54,831 bases of DNA, taken from assembly GCA_017466125.1 (NCBI GenBank), contig JAFTUS010000013.1, positions 1-54,831 of the forward strand, in the 5' to 3' direction. The first letter of the stretch is position 1. Every line of letters starts with the position of its first letter. This document shows, piece after piece, positions 1 to 8,851 of the stretch. The position numbers and the translations under genes were made by a program. The notes under the pieces are model-generated. The model searched no databases and had not been told where the DNA came from. It saw nothing but the letters and a program-made list of their open reading frames with translations. This DNA is from Lentisphaeria bacterium. Its GTDB lineage: Bacteria; Verrucomicrobiota; Lentisphaeria; Victivallales; Victivallaceae.

Positions 1-250
1 ACTTTTAGCGAAGGGAATTGCATTGTATTTCAGCAGTATAAAAACTCCGTCAAAGGATGCGAATGAAAAACTTGCAACTGAGTTTCAGAGCCTCACAAAA
101 ATGGTACAAAAAAAAGATCGGGAGTTTTCCCGTTCTATGCCTGAAGAACAAATCAAACTCCGGGACGAAATTATTGCTGTAGGTTTTCCCGGTGATCCTA
201 TTGTAAGAAAAATGTGGCGTATGCGTCCTTCTGAAAAGCGGAGAAAATAA
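1..250 (+). CDS. C-terminal end of a truncated unknown protein
   Basis: The reading frame is open from base 2 to the stop at 248-250, so this is the last 82 or so residues of a gene that begins before the window. The visible part is hydrophilic and charged, ends in a basic tail (PSEKRRK) and has no motif I recognise. It stops two bases before the PP2C start, so the two are almost certainly co-transcribed. In other bacteria a von Willebrand A protein often precedes a PP2C phosphatase and a kinase (the TerY-type triad). That is only a context guess here, because no metal-binding motif is visible in this fragment. Confidence 0.6.
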   Translation, partial: LLAKGIALYFSSIKTPSKDANEKLATEFQSLTKMVQKKDREFSRSMPEEQIKLRDEIIAVGFPGDPIVRKMWRMRPSEKRRK

Positions 251-252
251 TC

Positions 253-1125
253 ATGCTTGTTGAATGGCAAAATTATATAGACGTGTTTGCTTTTACCCAT
301 GTGGGAAAGGTAAGAAAAAATAATGAAGACTCCATTCTTGAAATGAAAAACTGTGGTTTTTTTGCAGTTTCTGATGGGATGGGGGGCGGTAATGCCGGTG
401 AAATCGCCAGCCAGATGATTGTGTCTAATCTGAAAAATGCCCTTGAAGGATCGTCCAGTATTCCGGGCGAACGGGAAGGGAATGTAATCAGAGCTGCAAA
501 TCAGGCAAATTATCAAATTAATGATTTCGCCGCAGAACGACATTATTCTTCAATGGGGGCAACTCTTGTCAGTTGTTTGTTAAATCCATGGTATCCATCT
601 GTAGCTACTGTGCTTCACGCTGGAGACAGTCGCCTTTACAGATTACGTGATGATGAATTGGAGTGCCTGACTGAAGATCATACCGTTGCAACAGCCTCAA
701 AAGTTTCCGAAAGCAAGTTGGCTCCAATGTTCCGTGGGGTATTGACCAATGCTCTCGGTACCGGTGTCGAATTTTTCTTGGAAAGAACAAGTATCAATGT
801 ACAAAGGGATGACCTTTATATTTTATGTTCTGACGGACTGTCCCGTATGGTTACAGATCAGGAAATTCAACAGATATGTGTCCCTTTGATCAATGCTTCC
901 TGTAAGCAGATATGTCAAACGTTGATTGAAGCTGCCTTGGATAATGGCGGGCGGGACAATGTTTCTGTGATTGTTCTCAAAATAAAAAAACTCTGGAAGG
1001 AGTATTCTCCGTCACGAAAAGAAGCAGAGTCAGAAGCCAATGCCCAAACTCAAAACCTGATGGATTTATCCGAAACCCCGCAAACCGAGATCATAGATGC
1101 AGCTTTGGCAAAAGACAACCAATAA
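253..1125 (+). CDS. PP2C-family serine/threonine protein phosphatase
   Basis: This is a 290-residue metal-dependent (PPM/PP2C) phosphatase, predicted cytosolic. The family motifs appear in order: N24-E25-D26 after THVGKVRK, the metal-binding D41-G-M-G-G, HAGDSRLY with D125, CSDGL with D194, and GGRDNVSV with D235. These are the aspartates that coordinate the two catalytic metals in this family, so the enzyme should be active. About 45 polar residues follow the domain. It overlaps the next kinase gene by 29 bases and follows the truncated gene by two bases, indicating translational coupling. It probably reverses phosphorylation by the three kinases encoded downstream. Confidence 0.93.
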   Translation: MLVEWQNYIDVFAFTHVGKVRKNNEDSILEMKNCGFFAVSDGMGGGNAGEIASQMIVSNLKNALEGSSSIPGEREGNVIRAANQANYQINDFAAERHYSSMGATLVSCLLNPWYPSVATVLHAGDSRLYRLRDDELECLTEDHTVATASKVSESKLAPMFRGVLTNALGTGVEFFLERTSINVQRDDLYILCSDGLSRMVTDQEIQQICVPLINASCKQICQTLIEAALDNGGRDNVSVIVLKIKKLWKEYSPSRKEAESEANAQTQNLMDLSETPQTEIIDAALAKDNQ

Positions 1126-1846
1126 TCTTGCTATTGAAAACTTATGGCAAAAAACTCAGGCTGACATAAAAAAGATGTTTCAGCCGGATTCATTATGTAC
1201 CCAACGTTTTTTACCATATCAATACTTGTCGGTTTTGCAGGATGAGATATTACTTTCCGGGATGCAACCAGAAAGAATCCAATTGTTGACCGACAAAATA
1301 TTTTTGCATAGAATAACAGGAGGTCATCCTGAATTACAACATTTGTTAAAAGTATTTGGATATACACCGGATGCCGGAAATTTTACGCTCTGGGGGCATA
1401 AAATAACAGAAATACTTGGCAGAGGAAGTTCGTCAGTAGTTTACTGTACAGATGAACATTATGCATTAAAAGTAGTCTCTGCGAGCGGCAGGGATAAATT
1501 ATTTCAGGAATATATCCGCATTTTCGGGATAAAATGCAACAATATTGTCAACGCATATGATTTTTATGAGTCAACAGAGGGAGCAGGAATGTTACTGGAG
1601 CAACTTTCATCTCCTTCTTGTGATACGGATGGATATATATGTGGCTTGGACTATTTACATCAAATAGGCTTATGCCATGGAGATATACGTTATAGTAATC
1701 TTGGATCTGATAATAACGGTACTGCCAAACTTTTTGATTTGGGCAACAGTTTTTATGGAACAACAGGCTCAATGCAAAAAGAAAAAAAAGATTTAAGATT
1801 ACTACTTGAAAAATTTAACCGGGTTGAATTAAGAAATGACAACTAA
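1097..1846 (+). CDS. Small atypical protein kinase-like protein
   Basis: A 249-residue protein whose C-terminal half has kinase signatures: glycine loop L107-G-R-G-S, ATP lysine in A123-L-K125, catalytic loop H194-G-D196-IRYSN201, and D214-L-G for the metal site. The catalytic loop reads HGD rather than HRD, as in aminoglycoside-kinase or RIO-like enzymes. The protein ends only 35 residues after DLG, so most of the usual C-lobe helices are absent. The first 105 residues match nothing I know. It overlaps the PP2C gene by 29 bases and the following kinase by 11 bases, so all three are coupled. Kinase-like fold is well supported; substrate and activity are not. Confidence 0.75.
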   Translation: MQLWQKTTNNLAIENLWQKTQADIKKMFQPDSLCTQRFLPYQYLSVLQDEILLSGMQPERIQLLTDKIFLHRITGGHPELQHLLKVFGYTPDAGNFTLWGHKITEILGRGSSSVVYCTDEHYALKVVSASGRDKLFQEYIRIFGIKCNNIVNAYDFYESTEGAGMLLEQLSSPSCDTDGYICGLDYLHQIGLCHGDIRYSNLGSDNNGTAKLFDLGNSFYGTTGSMQKEKKDLRLLLEKFNRVELRNDN

Positions 1847-4800
1847 TGCGGGTAATGAAGTTGATACAGCAGTAACTGTATTTGCAGATGACAGCATAAA
1901 AGAATTGCTGAAATCTGGAAAAATCGAAGATATACAGAAAATTGTGCAGGAAGGGCAATCCTCCCTTCCCGTCACTGCCTCTTGCTTTTCCTGGAGCAAG
2001 GGACAGATCGTCGGGAAATACGAAATTATCAGGAAGATCGGTAAAGGCGGTATGGGGGTTATTTATCTTGCCCGTCATACTCAACTTGATACTTTACGGG
2101 CATTGAAAGTTCTGCCTGCAGAAAGTGCAGAAGAAAATCCTGTTTTTGCCGAAAGATTTACCAGAGAAGCAAGGATCGCCTCCCAGATCCGTCATCCGAA
2201 TGTTGTTGAGGTTATGGATGTTGAAACAGATCCGCAACTGAATGTTTCCTATATTGTTATGGAATATGTGGATGGAGGCAGTTTACGTCAAATTCTCAAG
2301 GGACAATCCAAACTCAATATCGAACAAGCCATTGTTACAATACAGAGTGTTGCATCCGCTTTATCTGTTGCAGCGGAACATGGAATTGTTCACCGGGATA
2401 TAAAGCCCGACAATATTATGTTTACCAAACAGGGCGGCGTTAAGCTCGCGGACTTGGGAATCGCCAAAAAAGATGATGAGGACGATAATCTCACAAAAAC
2501 CAATGTAATGATGGGAACTCCTGCTTATCTCTCTCCTGAACAGGTGGAAAATCCCAAAGCGGTGGATATCAGGAGCGATATTTACAGTTTGGGGGCAACG
2601 TTCTATGAAATGTTGACCGGGCAAACACCTTACCCCGGCAAAACATCATACGATATCTTGCGAAAAATTTTCTCTGATCCAGTCCCCGATCCCCGGTCTG
2701 TCAATCCGGAAATTCCCGGGGAAATCGCTTCTGTGGTAATGAAAATGATTGCCAAAGAACCTCAAAAGCGTTACCAGACTCCTGCCCAGGTCCTTGAGGC
2801 GTTGGCAAAAATTTTACCGCCACTGTCCGATACCAATATGCAGTTGATTGTAAAAAGTATTATCAACATTAAAGGTGATGCGGGTTCTGAATATACTATT
2901 AATAATTCTGTTTTTACCGGTACAATATGCAAAATGCGAAAACGCGATCGGTGGAAAAAAGTTTTTGTTTGGGCAGGGTGTGCTTGTTTATTGCTCGTTT
3001 TATGCGGCTTGATTGGAACTTTATTTGTCAAAAAAACAATCCCTGACAGAGTCGTTCCTCACTCGATAATCACGGAAACAAACTATTCTGTGCCAGAATC
3101 AACAGAGCCTGCTGTGCAAGCAGTGACACATTCACTGCAGATTAAAACTACACCGTTGGCAACTTTACGCTTAACTGCAGAAAATGGACAAATTCTTACT
3201 TATGCAGGTAACAGCAATGGAGAGTTCAACATTTCGGGATTAACAGCAGGTTCCTATGAAGTTGAAATTTCACGACCTGATTATATTTCATACAAAAACA
3301 AACACTCTATTCCGACTGCCGGAGCGTTGAGGTTGTTGTTAAGACCGGATGTCAGAAACATTATTGTATCCGGTGTCGCCGGCACAAAACTTGAATTGCA
3401 ATGTCCGGATGGCAGGGAGAGAATTTTCACCGTTCCCGTAAATGGTGTCATTGAAATTGAAAAACTGAAAAAGGGAAGTTATTTGCTGAAAAGTTCTCAT
3501 CCGGAATATATTTCAAGTGAAAAACGTTTGGTTCTGGAAAATAATTTGCAGATTTCATTACAAATGGAAAAAATGTTCAAAACTTTTTCACTTACAACTT
3601 TGCCGGGAAGTCAGGTCGAACTGTTGCAAAACTCGCAAGTAAAATTTGTTCAAAAAACGGGAGTGGCAGGGAAAAGCATTTTTTCCAAAGTAAAAAGAGG
3701 AGTGTATGAATTAAAAATCACCGCGCCGCATTATAAAACTCATTCCTCAATTCTTCATATTGAAAAAGATACATCCATAACTGTTCCTTTGGCAAAGTCT
3801 CTTTACTCCGTTACTGTTTACGGCGATGACGGAATAACTGGAGAAATGTTTGCCGGGACTCGAAAAATCAGAAAATTTGCAGTTTCCTCCTCCGGATATG
3901 CGGTTATAAGCGGAGTTGAGCAAGGAAAATATACGCTTACATTTACCCGGCGGGGTTATGTTCCCCAAAGGCAGAACATCGAAGTCAAAGAAAATACCTC
4001 TCTGCAAATATCCCTTGCAGAGGTTCCGGGGCGCAAAACAATTGAATCGGAGGCCGTTGCTCCGTCCACTGGCACATTGAGTATTTATCTGTCGGCTTCT
4101 GATGGTTTATTGAAATTCATTCAGAGAAAAGGTATTGAAATCAAAATTAACGATGGAAATTGGATAAAAACAAAAAAATTTCCTCTTGTCTTCAAGCAGA
4201 ATATCGGAGAAAATCTTATCTGCGTTCGCGGAGATGGAATTTTACCTCAAAACAATTTATCTGCACAAGTTATGGCAAATAAAAACACTGATTTCCTCTT
4301 GGAAATAAAAGCGAAACCCTCCACAGTTGTCTTTTCATCAAACCGCATTGATGCGATGTTTGCAGTCGATGACAAGATTTATCCGGCCAATGAAGAAATC
4401 CTCATAAAACCTTTTCAGGAATATATTGCTTCGTCAAGTTCCCAAGGACAATCTGAAGAAAAAAAACTGTTCAGCTCCATCCCGGGAGAAAAATTAAAAA
4501 TAGACTTCTTTTTTGCAGCAAACATTCACCCCAAACAGAAGCAATATGACGAAGGAATGAAGTTATTCAATGAAAAGAAATACAAAGAAGCATTACCGCT
4601 TCTGTTAAGTGCAGCCGAAGCAAAACATCCAGATGCAGTATTGCAAGTTGCCTACATTTATGAAAAAGGGCTGGGAATGTGGTTTTCGGATAACAAAAAA
4701 GCTTTACAGTGGTACTGGAAGGCTGCAGAATTGAATGATCCGGATGCTGCAATCAAAATAGCCAATGCCATTTACAACGGAGATTATGAAGCAAACGCAA

Positions 4801-5102
4801 AGCAAATGCTGGATTTTTATTTGCTGGCTGTAAAAAATAACAATCCGGAAGTCACTTACAAAGTGGCTCTGATATACAAAAACGGATTCAAAGATATAAA
4901 TCCGGATGATGCAAAGGCACTGGAATATCTGCAAAAAGCTGCTGAACTTGGCTTGCCGGAAGCGATGTATGATTTAGGGATAAGGTATGAGAAAGGACAA
5001 GGAGTGCCTTTTAACAGCAAGACCTCGTTGTTCTGGATAAAAAAAGCAGCCGATCAAGGTCACGGACAGGCCGTGAAATATTGGAAACAACTCAATCAAT
5101 GA
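1836..5102 (+). CDS. Membrane Ser/Thr protein kinase with PEGA-like and Sel1 repeats
   Basis: A 1088-residue PknB-type kinase. Residues 62-325 form the kinase domain: glycine loop I68-G-K-G-G-M-G74, ATP lysine K91, H186-RDIKPDN193, D206-L-G208 (DLG is normal in bacterial kinases) and the GTPAYLSPEQ activation segment. One membrane span lies at about 376-396. Four immunoglobulin-like PEGA-type repeats follow (about 435-730), each ending in a G-x-Y-x-L/V-x-x pattern. About five Sel1 (TPR-like) repeats fill 900-1088. The outer part may sense peptidoglycan or partner proteins. The segment before the kinase carries a TAVTV...IK..LK.G motif shared with the kinase at 6063. It overlaps the upstream kinase gene by 11 bases. 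Confidence 0.93.
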   Translation: MTTNAGNEVDTAVTVFADDSIKELLKSGKIEDIQKIVQEGQSSLPVTASCFSWSKGQIVGKYEIIRKIGKGGMGVIYLARHTQLDTLRALKVLPAESAEENPVFAERFTREARIASQIRHPNVVEVMDVETDPQLNVSYIVMEYVDGGSLRQILKGQSKLNIEQAIVTIQSVASALSVAAEHGIVHRDIKPDNIMFTKQGGVKLADLGIAKKDDEDDNLTKTNVMMGTPAYLSPEQVENPKAVDIRSDIYSLGATFYEMLTGQTPYPGKTSYDILRKIFSDPVPDPRSVNPEIPGEIASVVMKMIAKEPQKRYQTPAQVLEALAKILPPLSDTNMQLIVKSIINIKGDAGSEYTINNSVFTGTICKMRKRDRWKKVFVWAGCACLLLVLCGLIGTLFVKKTIPDRVVPHSIITETNYSVPESTEPAVQAVTHSLQIKTTPLATLRLTAENGQILTYAGNSNGEFNISGLTAGSYEVEISRPDYISYKNKHSIPTAGALRLLLRPDVRNIIVSGVAGTKLELQCPDGRERIFTVPVNGVIEIEKLKKGSYLLKSSHPEYISSEKRLVLENNLQISLQMEKMFKTFSLTTLPGSQVELLQNSQVKFVQKTGVAGKSIFSKVKRGVYELKITAPHYKTHSSILHIEKDTSITVPLAKSLYSVTVYGDDGITGEMFAGTRKIRKFAVSSSGYAVISGVEQGKYTLTFTRRGYVPQRQNIEVKENTSLQISLAEVPGRKTIESEAVAPSTGTLSIYLSASDGLLKFIQRKGIEIKINDGNWIKTKKFPLVFKQNIGENLICVRGDGILPQNNLSAQVMANKNTDFLLEIKAKPSTVVFSSNRIDAMFAVDDKIYPANEEILIKPFQEYIASSSSQGQSEEKKLFSSIPGEKLKIDFFFAANIHPKQKQYDEGMKLFNEKKYKEALPLLLSAAEAKHPDAVLQVAYIYEKGLGMWFSDNKKALQWYWKAAELNDPDAAIKIANAIYNGDYEANAKQMLDFYLLAVKNNNPEVTYKVALIYKNGFKDINPDDAKALEYLQKAAELGLPEAMYDLGIRYEKGQGVPFNSKTSLFWIKKAADQGHGQAVKYWKQLNQ

Positions 5103-5117
5103 AAGGAAATATTTATT

Positions 5118-6026
5118 ATGGAAATCAAGAACATTATAACAGTTGCGGTAATGGGGAGTGCATTGTTTTTTAACGGCGGTTGTGCCAACCATTTGCGTAA
5201 TATAGATATTGTTTCGCAGGAAAATGACCGCAAAGTTCTCAACACAAAATATGAGTTGAAACTTTCACCGGAAACGATCAAAGACTCTTCTTATCACGTA
5301 GAAATTCAAAAACTGGAATCTGCGGAAGTCAAAAAGTATGAAGTCCGTACAGTTAAAACGATTGCAACACCATATCAATGGTGGCGTGAATTTTATGAAG
5401 TTCCGGCTGGGATCGGTCTCTTGCCGGTTTCTTTGGGCTCCCATTTGCTCTTTTTGTGTTCATTCGGTATTCTTCCTTATGATGTTCCCAAGACGATCAA
5501 TGAACTTTCCTTTGCCGGAATGAATCCTGCTTTGAATTGGGAAAACGAAGCACGGAACGAGGAAACTCTTGTTTCGCTTGACAGAAAAATGCTCAGTCAC
5601 ACCACCGAAAATGTAAAGACTCCGCTTGCAAAGAAGAATATCATTGTCCGTTCCGGCAATCAGTCCAAAATTTATTCAACGGATGACTTCGGCGGATTTG
5701 ATTTGAATTTTCTCGCCTTACAGGAAAAAGATACCTTCTTTCCTGCCGCAAGAAAAGTTTCATTTGTGTTGGAATCTGATGAAAACAACGAATTGAAACG
5801 CCTCATCCTCACTCGGGACTACCTTTCCAAACTTCTGTGGGCAAAGACAAAAATCAATGCCTATAAAATGAATTCTACCGGAAAAAATCTGTTTGATACA
5901 GTAATTTACCTTGAAAAAAACGGTTTTGAACTTCTTGCCTATACCCTCGAAGAAAGTGAACTGAACCGCAAAGCCAATGATAAAAAGTTTCAGGCAGATT
6001 TCAAATCAGCCGCAGCACAGCAGTGA
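5118..6026 (+). CDS. Predicted lipoprotein of unknown function
   Basis: A 302-residue protein with a lipoprotein signal: a short hydrophobic stretch (ITVAVMGSALFF) and a lipobox-like N-G-G-C22. A hydrophobic patch near residues 96-120 (GIGLLPVSLGSHLLFLC) could be a second membrane-associated segment. No enzymatic motif is recognised. It starts 15 bases after the large kinase with an AAGGAAA ribosome site and ends 36 bases before the FHA kinase. Its position between two membrane or envelope-sensing kinases suggests an envelope partner or ligand-binding subunit of that pathway, which is inference from location only. Confidence 0.8.
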   Translation: MEIKNIITVAVMGSALFFNGGCANHLRNIDIVSQENDRKVLNTKYELKLSPETIKDSSYHVEIQKLESAEVKKYEVRTVKTIATPYQWWREFYEVPAGIGLLPVSLGSHLLFLCSFGILPYDVPKTINELSFAGMNPALNWENEARNEETLVSLDRKMLSHTTENVKTPLAKKNIIVRSGNQSKIYSTDDFGGFDLNFLALQEKDTFFPAARKVSFVLESDENNELKRLILTRDYLSKLLWAKTKINAYKMNSTGKNLFDTVIYLEKNGFELLAYTLEESELNRKANDKKFQADFKSAAAQQ

Positions 6027-6062
6027 TTATAAACCGCAACCGTCATAACCAAGATATATTTT

Positions 6063-7829
6063 ATGTTGCTTCTCTATCGGGACATACAAAACAATTTTAT
6101 AGAAGTTGAACTTCCGCAAGAAGGAGGAATTGTCGGCTGTGGGGCTGATAATTTCATAGTTCTTGATGCGATAGGAATCTCCGGAAAGCATATGCGGCTT
6201 TCATCTAAAGGAGAGCAACTTTTTATTGAGGATCTTCAAAGCCTTAATGGGACGTACATCAACCAAAAATTACTCTCAGAAAAAACACAATTATCTGACG
6301 GAGATGTTGTTCAAATAGGTTTGCTTCAGTTGCGGTTCAATACAGGGTTCAATTTATGGTCGATGACTGCTGAAAAGCCGGAAAATTCGATTTTTTCAGC
6401 AGATGAGTACGATATAACTGAATTTCAAGAAGCAGAAGAGGAATTTTCAACGGCAGTTACTGTCATTGCTTCGCCGGAAATCAAAGCCGCTTTAAAAGCG
6501 GGTAATGTATCTGCATTGCAGAACTTTGCCCCACCTCAGAATACAAATGTAACTGCAGGATCAAAATTTTCTTTAGAAAACTTAAAGGAACTCGGTAAAT
6601 ATAAAATCATAAAGAAAATAGGAAAAGGCGGCATGGGAATTGTATTCCTGGCTCGTCATAAAGTTCTGAATTCCTATAGAGCATTAAAAGTTTTGCCTCA
6701 TTCTGTCAAAGAAGAAAATTATGACTTTTATGAACGTTTTATGCGGGAAGCTCGTATTGCCTCTGACATTCGCCATCCCAACATTGTCGGCGTTATGGAT
6801 GCAGAAGCTGATGTGGAACAGGACGTCTCATATATTGTCATGGAATTTATCGACGGGGGAAATCTGCGAAGAATTCTGAAAATACAGAAAAAATTGCCGG
6901 AAATACAAGTCTTGCTGATTGCAAGAAGTATAGCTGCAGCCTTGAAAGGAATTGCAGAACATAATATTATACACAGGGACATAAAACCTGATAATATCAT
7001 GTTTACAAGGCACGGAGAAGTAAAACTTGCGGATTTGGGGATTGCTAAAAACGATAATGATGATGCCAATATAACGCAAAGTGATGCAATGATTGGAACT
7101 CCGGCATATCTTTCTCCTGAACAAATCGAAAATCCGAAGGAAGTTGATATCAGATCTGATATTTACAGTTTGGGAGCCACATTGTATGAAATGCTGACAG
7201 GAAGCCCTCCATATACAGGCAAAAATACCTATGACATTGTTCATAAAATGCTTTCAGAATCTATTCCGGATCCCAGATTGAAAAATCCGTCAATATCTTC
7301 TATTACAGCCCAAATTGTAATGAAAATGTTGCAAAAAACTCCGTCTAAACGCTATCAGTCGCCTCAAGCTTTGATAAATGTTTTAGATAAAATACTGCCT
7401 CATTTTTCTGACAATGCTGTTCAAGAAATTATAAAATCAGCTGTATTGGGGACATCTTTACCCAAAGGCGTCAATGGGGCATTAACACCAGGTTTAGGCT
7501 CATTGATGAGTTTTCTCTTTTTCAGTTTCAGGCAAAACATAGCTCATCTATTCAAAAAAAGAAAAAAAGAAAATTTCTCAGAAGCCCAAGTCGTTGAGTT
7601 ACAGCCCCCAATATTCAGTATAAAAGCGAATCAGGAACAAATCTCTGTAACAGATTTGTTTGTCGGAATGAAAACAACACCCGACACAGAATTTAAACTA
7701 ACTTCTAATAACGGATATTCCGCAGTTGTAAAATCAGATCAGAACGGAATTATTCAACTAAAAAATATTCCGCATGGAGAATATTTATTCTTTGAACTTT
7801 CAACCTCAAAAAAAACGAGACAGATATGA
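6063..7829 (+). CDS. FHA-domain Ser/Thr protein kinase
   Basis: A 588-residue kinase with an N-terminal FHA phosphothreonine-binding domain (about 1-95; SGKHMRL and SLNGTYIN supply the usual S..H and NG..IN residues). A linker carries T130-AVTV..S.EIK..LK.G, the same motif as the kinase at 1836. The kinase domain (177-440) has IGKGGMG, ATP lysine K209, H304-RDIKPDN, D324-LG and GTPAYLSPEQ. After it come a weak hydrophobic stretch (about 480-495), a basic run (KKRKKE), and a single PEGA-like module that ends abruptly at TRQI. The short tail contrasts with the multi-repeat tail of its paralogue and may be a degraded ectodomain. Its ATGA overlaps the next gene. Confidence 0.92.
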   Translation: MLLLYRDIQNNFIEVELPQEGGIVGCGADNFIVLDAIGISGKHMRLSSKGEQLFIEDLQSLNGTYINQKLLSEKTQLSDGDVVQIGLLQLRFNTGFNLWSMTAEKPENSIFSADEYDITEFQEAEEEFSTAVTVIASPEIKAALKAGNVSALQNFAPPQNTNVTAGSKFSLENLKELGKYKIIKKIGKGGMGIVFLARHKVLNSYRALKVLPHSVKEENYDFYERFMREARIASDIRHPNIVGVMDAEADVEQDVSYIVMEFIDGGNLRRILKIQKKLPEIQVLLIARSIAAALKGIAEHNIIHRDIKPDNIMFTRHGEVKLADLGIAKNDNDDANITQSDAMIGTPAYLSPEQIENPKEVDIRSDIYSLGATLYEMLTGSPPYTGKNTYDIVHKMLSESIPDPRLKNPSISSITAQIVMKMLQKTPSKRYQSPQALINVLDKILPHFSDNAVQEIIKSAVLGTSLPKGVNGALTPGLGSLMSFLFFSFRQNIAHLFKKRKKENFSEAQVVELQPPIFSIKANQEQISVTDLFVGMKTTPDTEFKLTSNNGYSAVVKSDQNGIIQLKNIPHGEYLFFELSTSKKTRQI

Positions 7830-8437
7830 CCGAAAATCAGATTAAAATTATTGAAGAGCTTATCAAAGAACGAAACTATCAAAAAGCCGAGACTTTGCTC
7901 AATAAGCTGTTGCAGGTTGTTCCTGACGACTGGCAGGGAAAACTTTTGTTGGGTACCTGCAAGTTGTTGCAGGGAGACATAGAGGCTGCACAAAAAATCC
8001 ATACCGAAGCGGAAGCACATTTTGAATCCGTTACAGATTTGACCGAAAATGAAAAGACATTCTGGAAAAAATATAAAAAGGTTTTTATAGGTTGCGGTTG
8101 TACATTTGCAACCATTATAATGTTGCTTATTATTGCTGCAATTTGTTACGGAAGAATAGTTGTATCAAGACTGCAACCGCAGTATAATGTTTTTAAGCCG
8201 GCTGGGGGAAAAGTTCAATGCGGATCAGGAAAGCATTTTTTTGATAAAACCGGGTTTTCATGTATTTATTGTCATGCTCGATGGGAGAATTACGTATGCA
8301 GATTTTGTGGAACTAAGCAATATCCTTATAAACATTCTTGCAAAGATACTGCTGCCTCAAAAGTCAAACGAGAAGTCAATAAGCCAACTACAGGTTCAGA
8401 AAAAATTGTACAACCGACTGCAAAAAACTCCAATTGA
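7826..8437 (+). CDS. TPR-like, membrane-anchored, zinc-ribbon protein
   Basis: A 203-residue protein. Residues 1-75 form a TPR-like helical pair (KERNYQKAETLLNKLL then GTCKLLQGDIEAAQ). One transmembrane segment lies near 92-113 (FIGCGCTFATIIMLLIIAAI). A cysteine cluster follows: SCIYCHARW and CRFCGTK plus further C and H residues, typical of a small zinc ribbon. The tail is polar. The start codon overlaps the stop of the FHA kinase (ATGA), so it is translated from the same message and is likely a scaffold for that kinase. No catalytic function is evident. Other reading frames in the same stretch are shadows. Confidence 0.75.
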   Translation: MTENQIKIIEELIKERNYQKAETLLNKLLQVVPDDWQGKLLLGTCKLLQGDIEAAQKIHTEAEAHFESVTDLTENEKTFWKKYKKVFIGCGCTFATIIMLLIIAAICYGRIVVSRLQPQYNVFKPAGGKVQCGSGKHFFDKTGFSCIYCHARWENYVCRFCGTKQYPYKHSCKDTAASKVKREVNKPTTGSEKIVQPTAKNSN

Positions 8438-8509
8438 TTTGAAGAAGCCAATAGATGGATCGTATCTATACTGACTAAAAAAAATACGCATTATACAGGA
8501 TCTGTTCGA

Positions 8510-8691
8510 ATGAAAAAACATTTCATTTCGTTTTTTGTTGCAACATCTCCTTTTTTCTCTGGGGAACCTACTTTGAAGCATACGGGTTAGAATTTCCTGA
8601 AAAATGTGAGGAAAGAGACTGGACATGCCTGATAGCATTTGTCATCATTGTAGTTGTAGGAAGATTGTTATATTGGTATTGGAACGAATAA
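8510..8691 (+). pseudogene. Frame-broken small membrane protein
   Basis: An ATG at 8510 follows AGGA with nine bases between. Its own frame closes after 26 codons, but the -1 frame after the first three codons stays open to 8691. Joining them at the six-A run (8512-8517) gives a 60-residue protein beginning MKKTFHFVF and ending WYWNE, with two hydrophobic segments (about 5-20 and 40-57) and an acidic, cysteine-containing middle. One missing A explains the break, so this could be a pseudogene, a sequencing error or a slippery frameshift site. The remaining bases from 8438 to 8509 and 8692 to 8851 are AT-rich, with no further gene visible. Confidence 0.45.
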
Positions 8692-8851
8692 TAGATAAAA
8701 AATAGGAAATAGTTGGTCAAAATTGTTTCAGTTTGAATCTTGCGTATGGGGGGCGTTGCAATATCAATCCATTATAGGTTGCTGATTGCAATGTAAATTA
8801 TGTTTGATGTTGATGCTGTAAAATCAAGTTGATAAAATAAAGGAACTGTCA

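Noticed and set aside
2451..2459. DLG in place of DFG as a sign of an inactive kinase
   Set aside because: DLG is common in bacterial PknB-type kinases, and the other catalytic residues are present.
8160..8474. 104-codon frame overlapping the TPR/zinc-ribbon gene
   Set aside because: The overlapped gene has a membrane span and paired CxxC motifs and is coupled to the kinase by ATGA. The alternative frame has neither.
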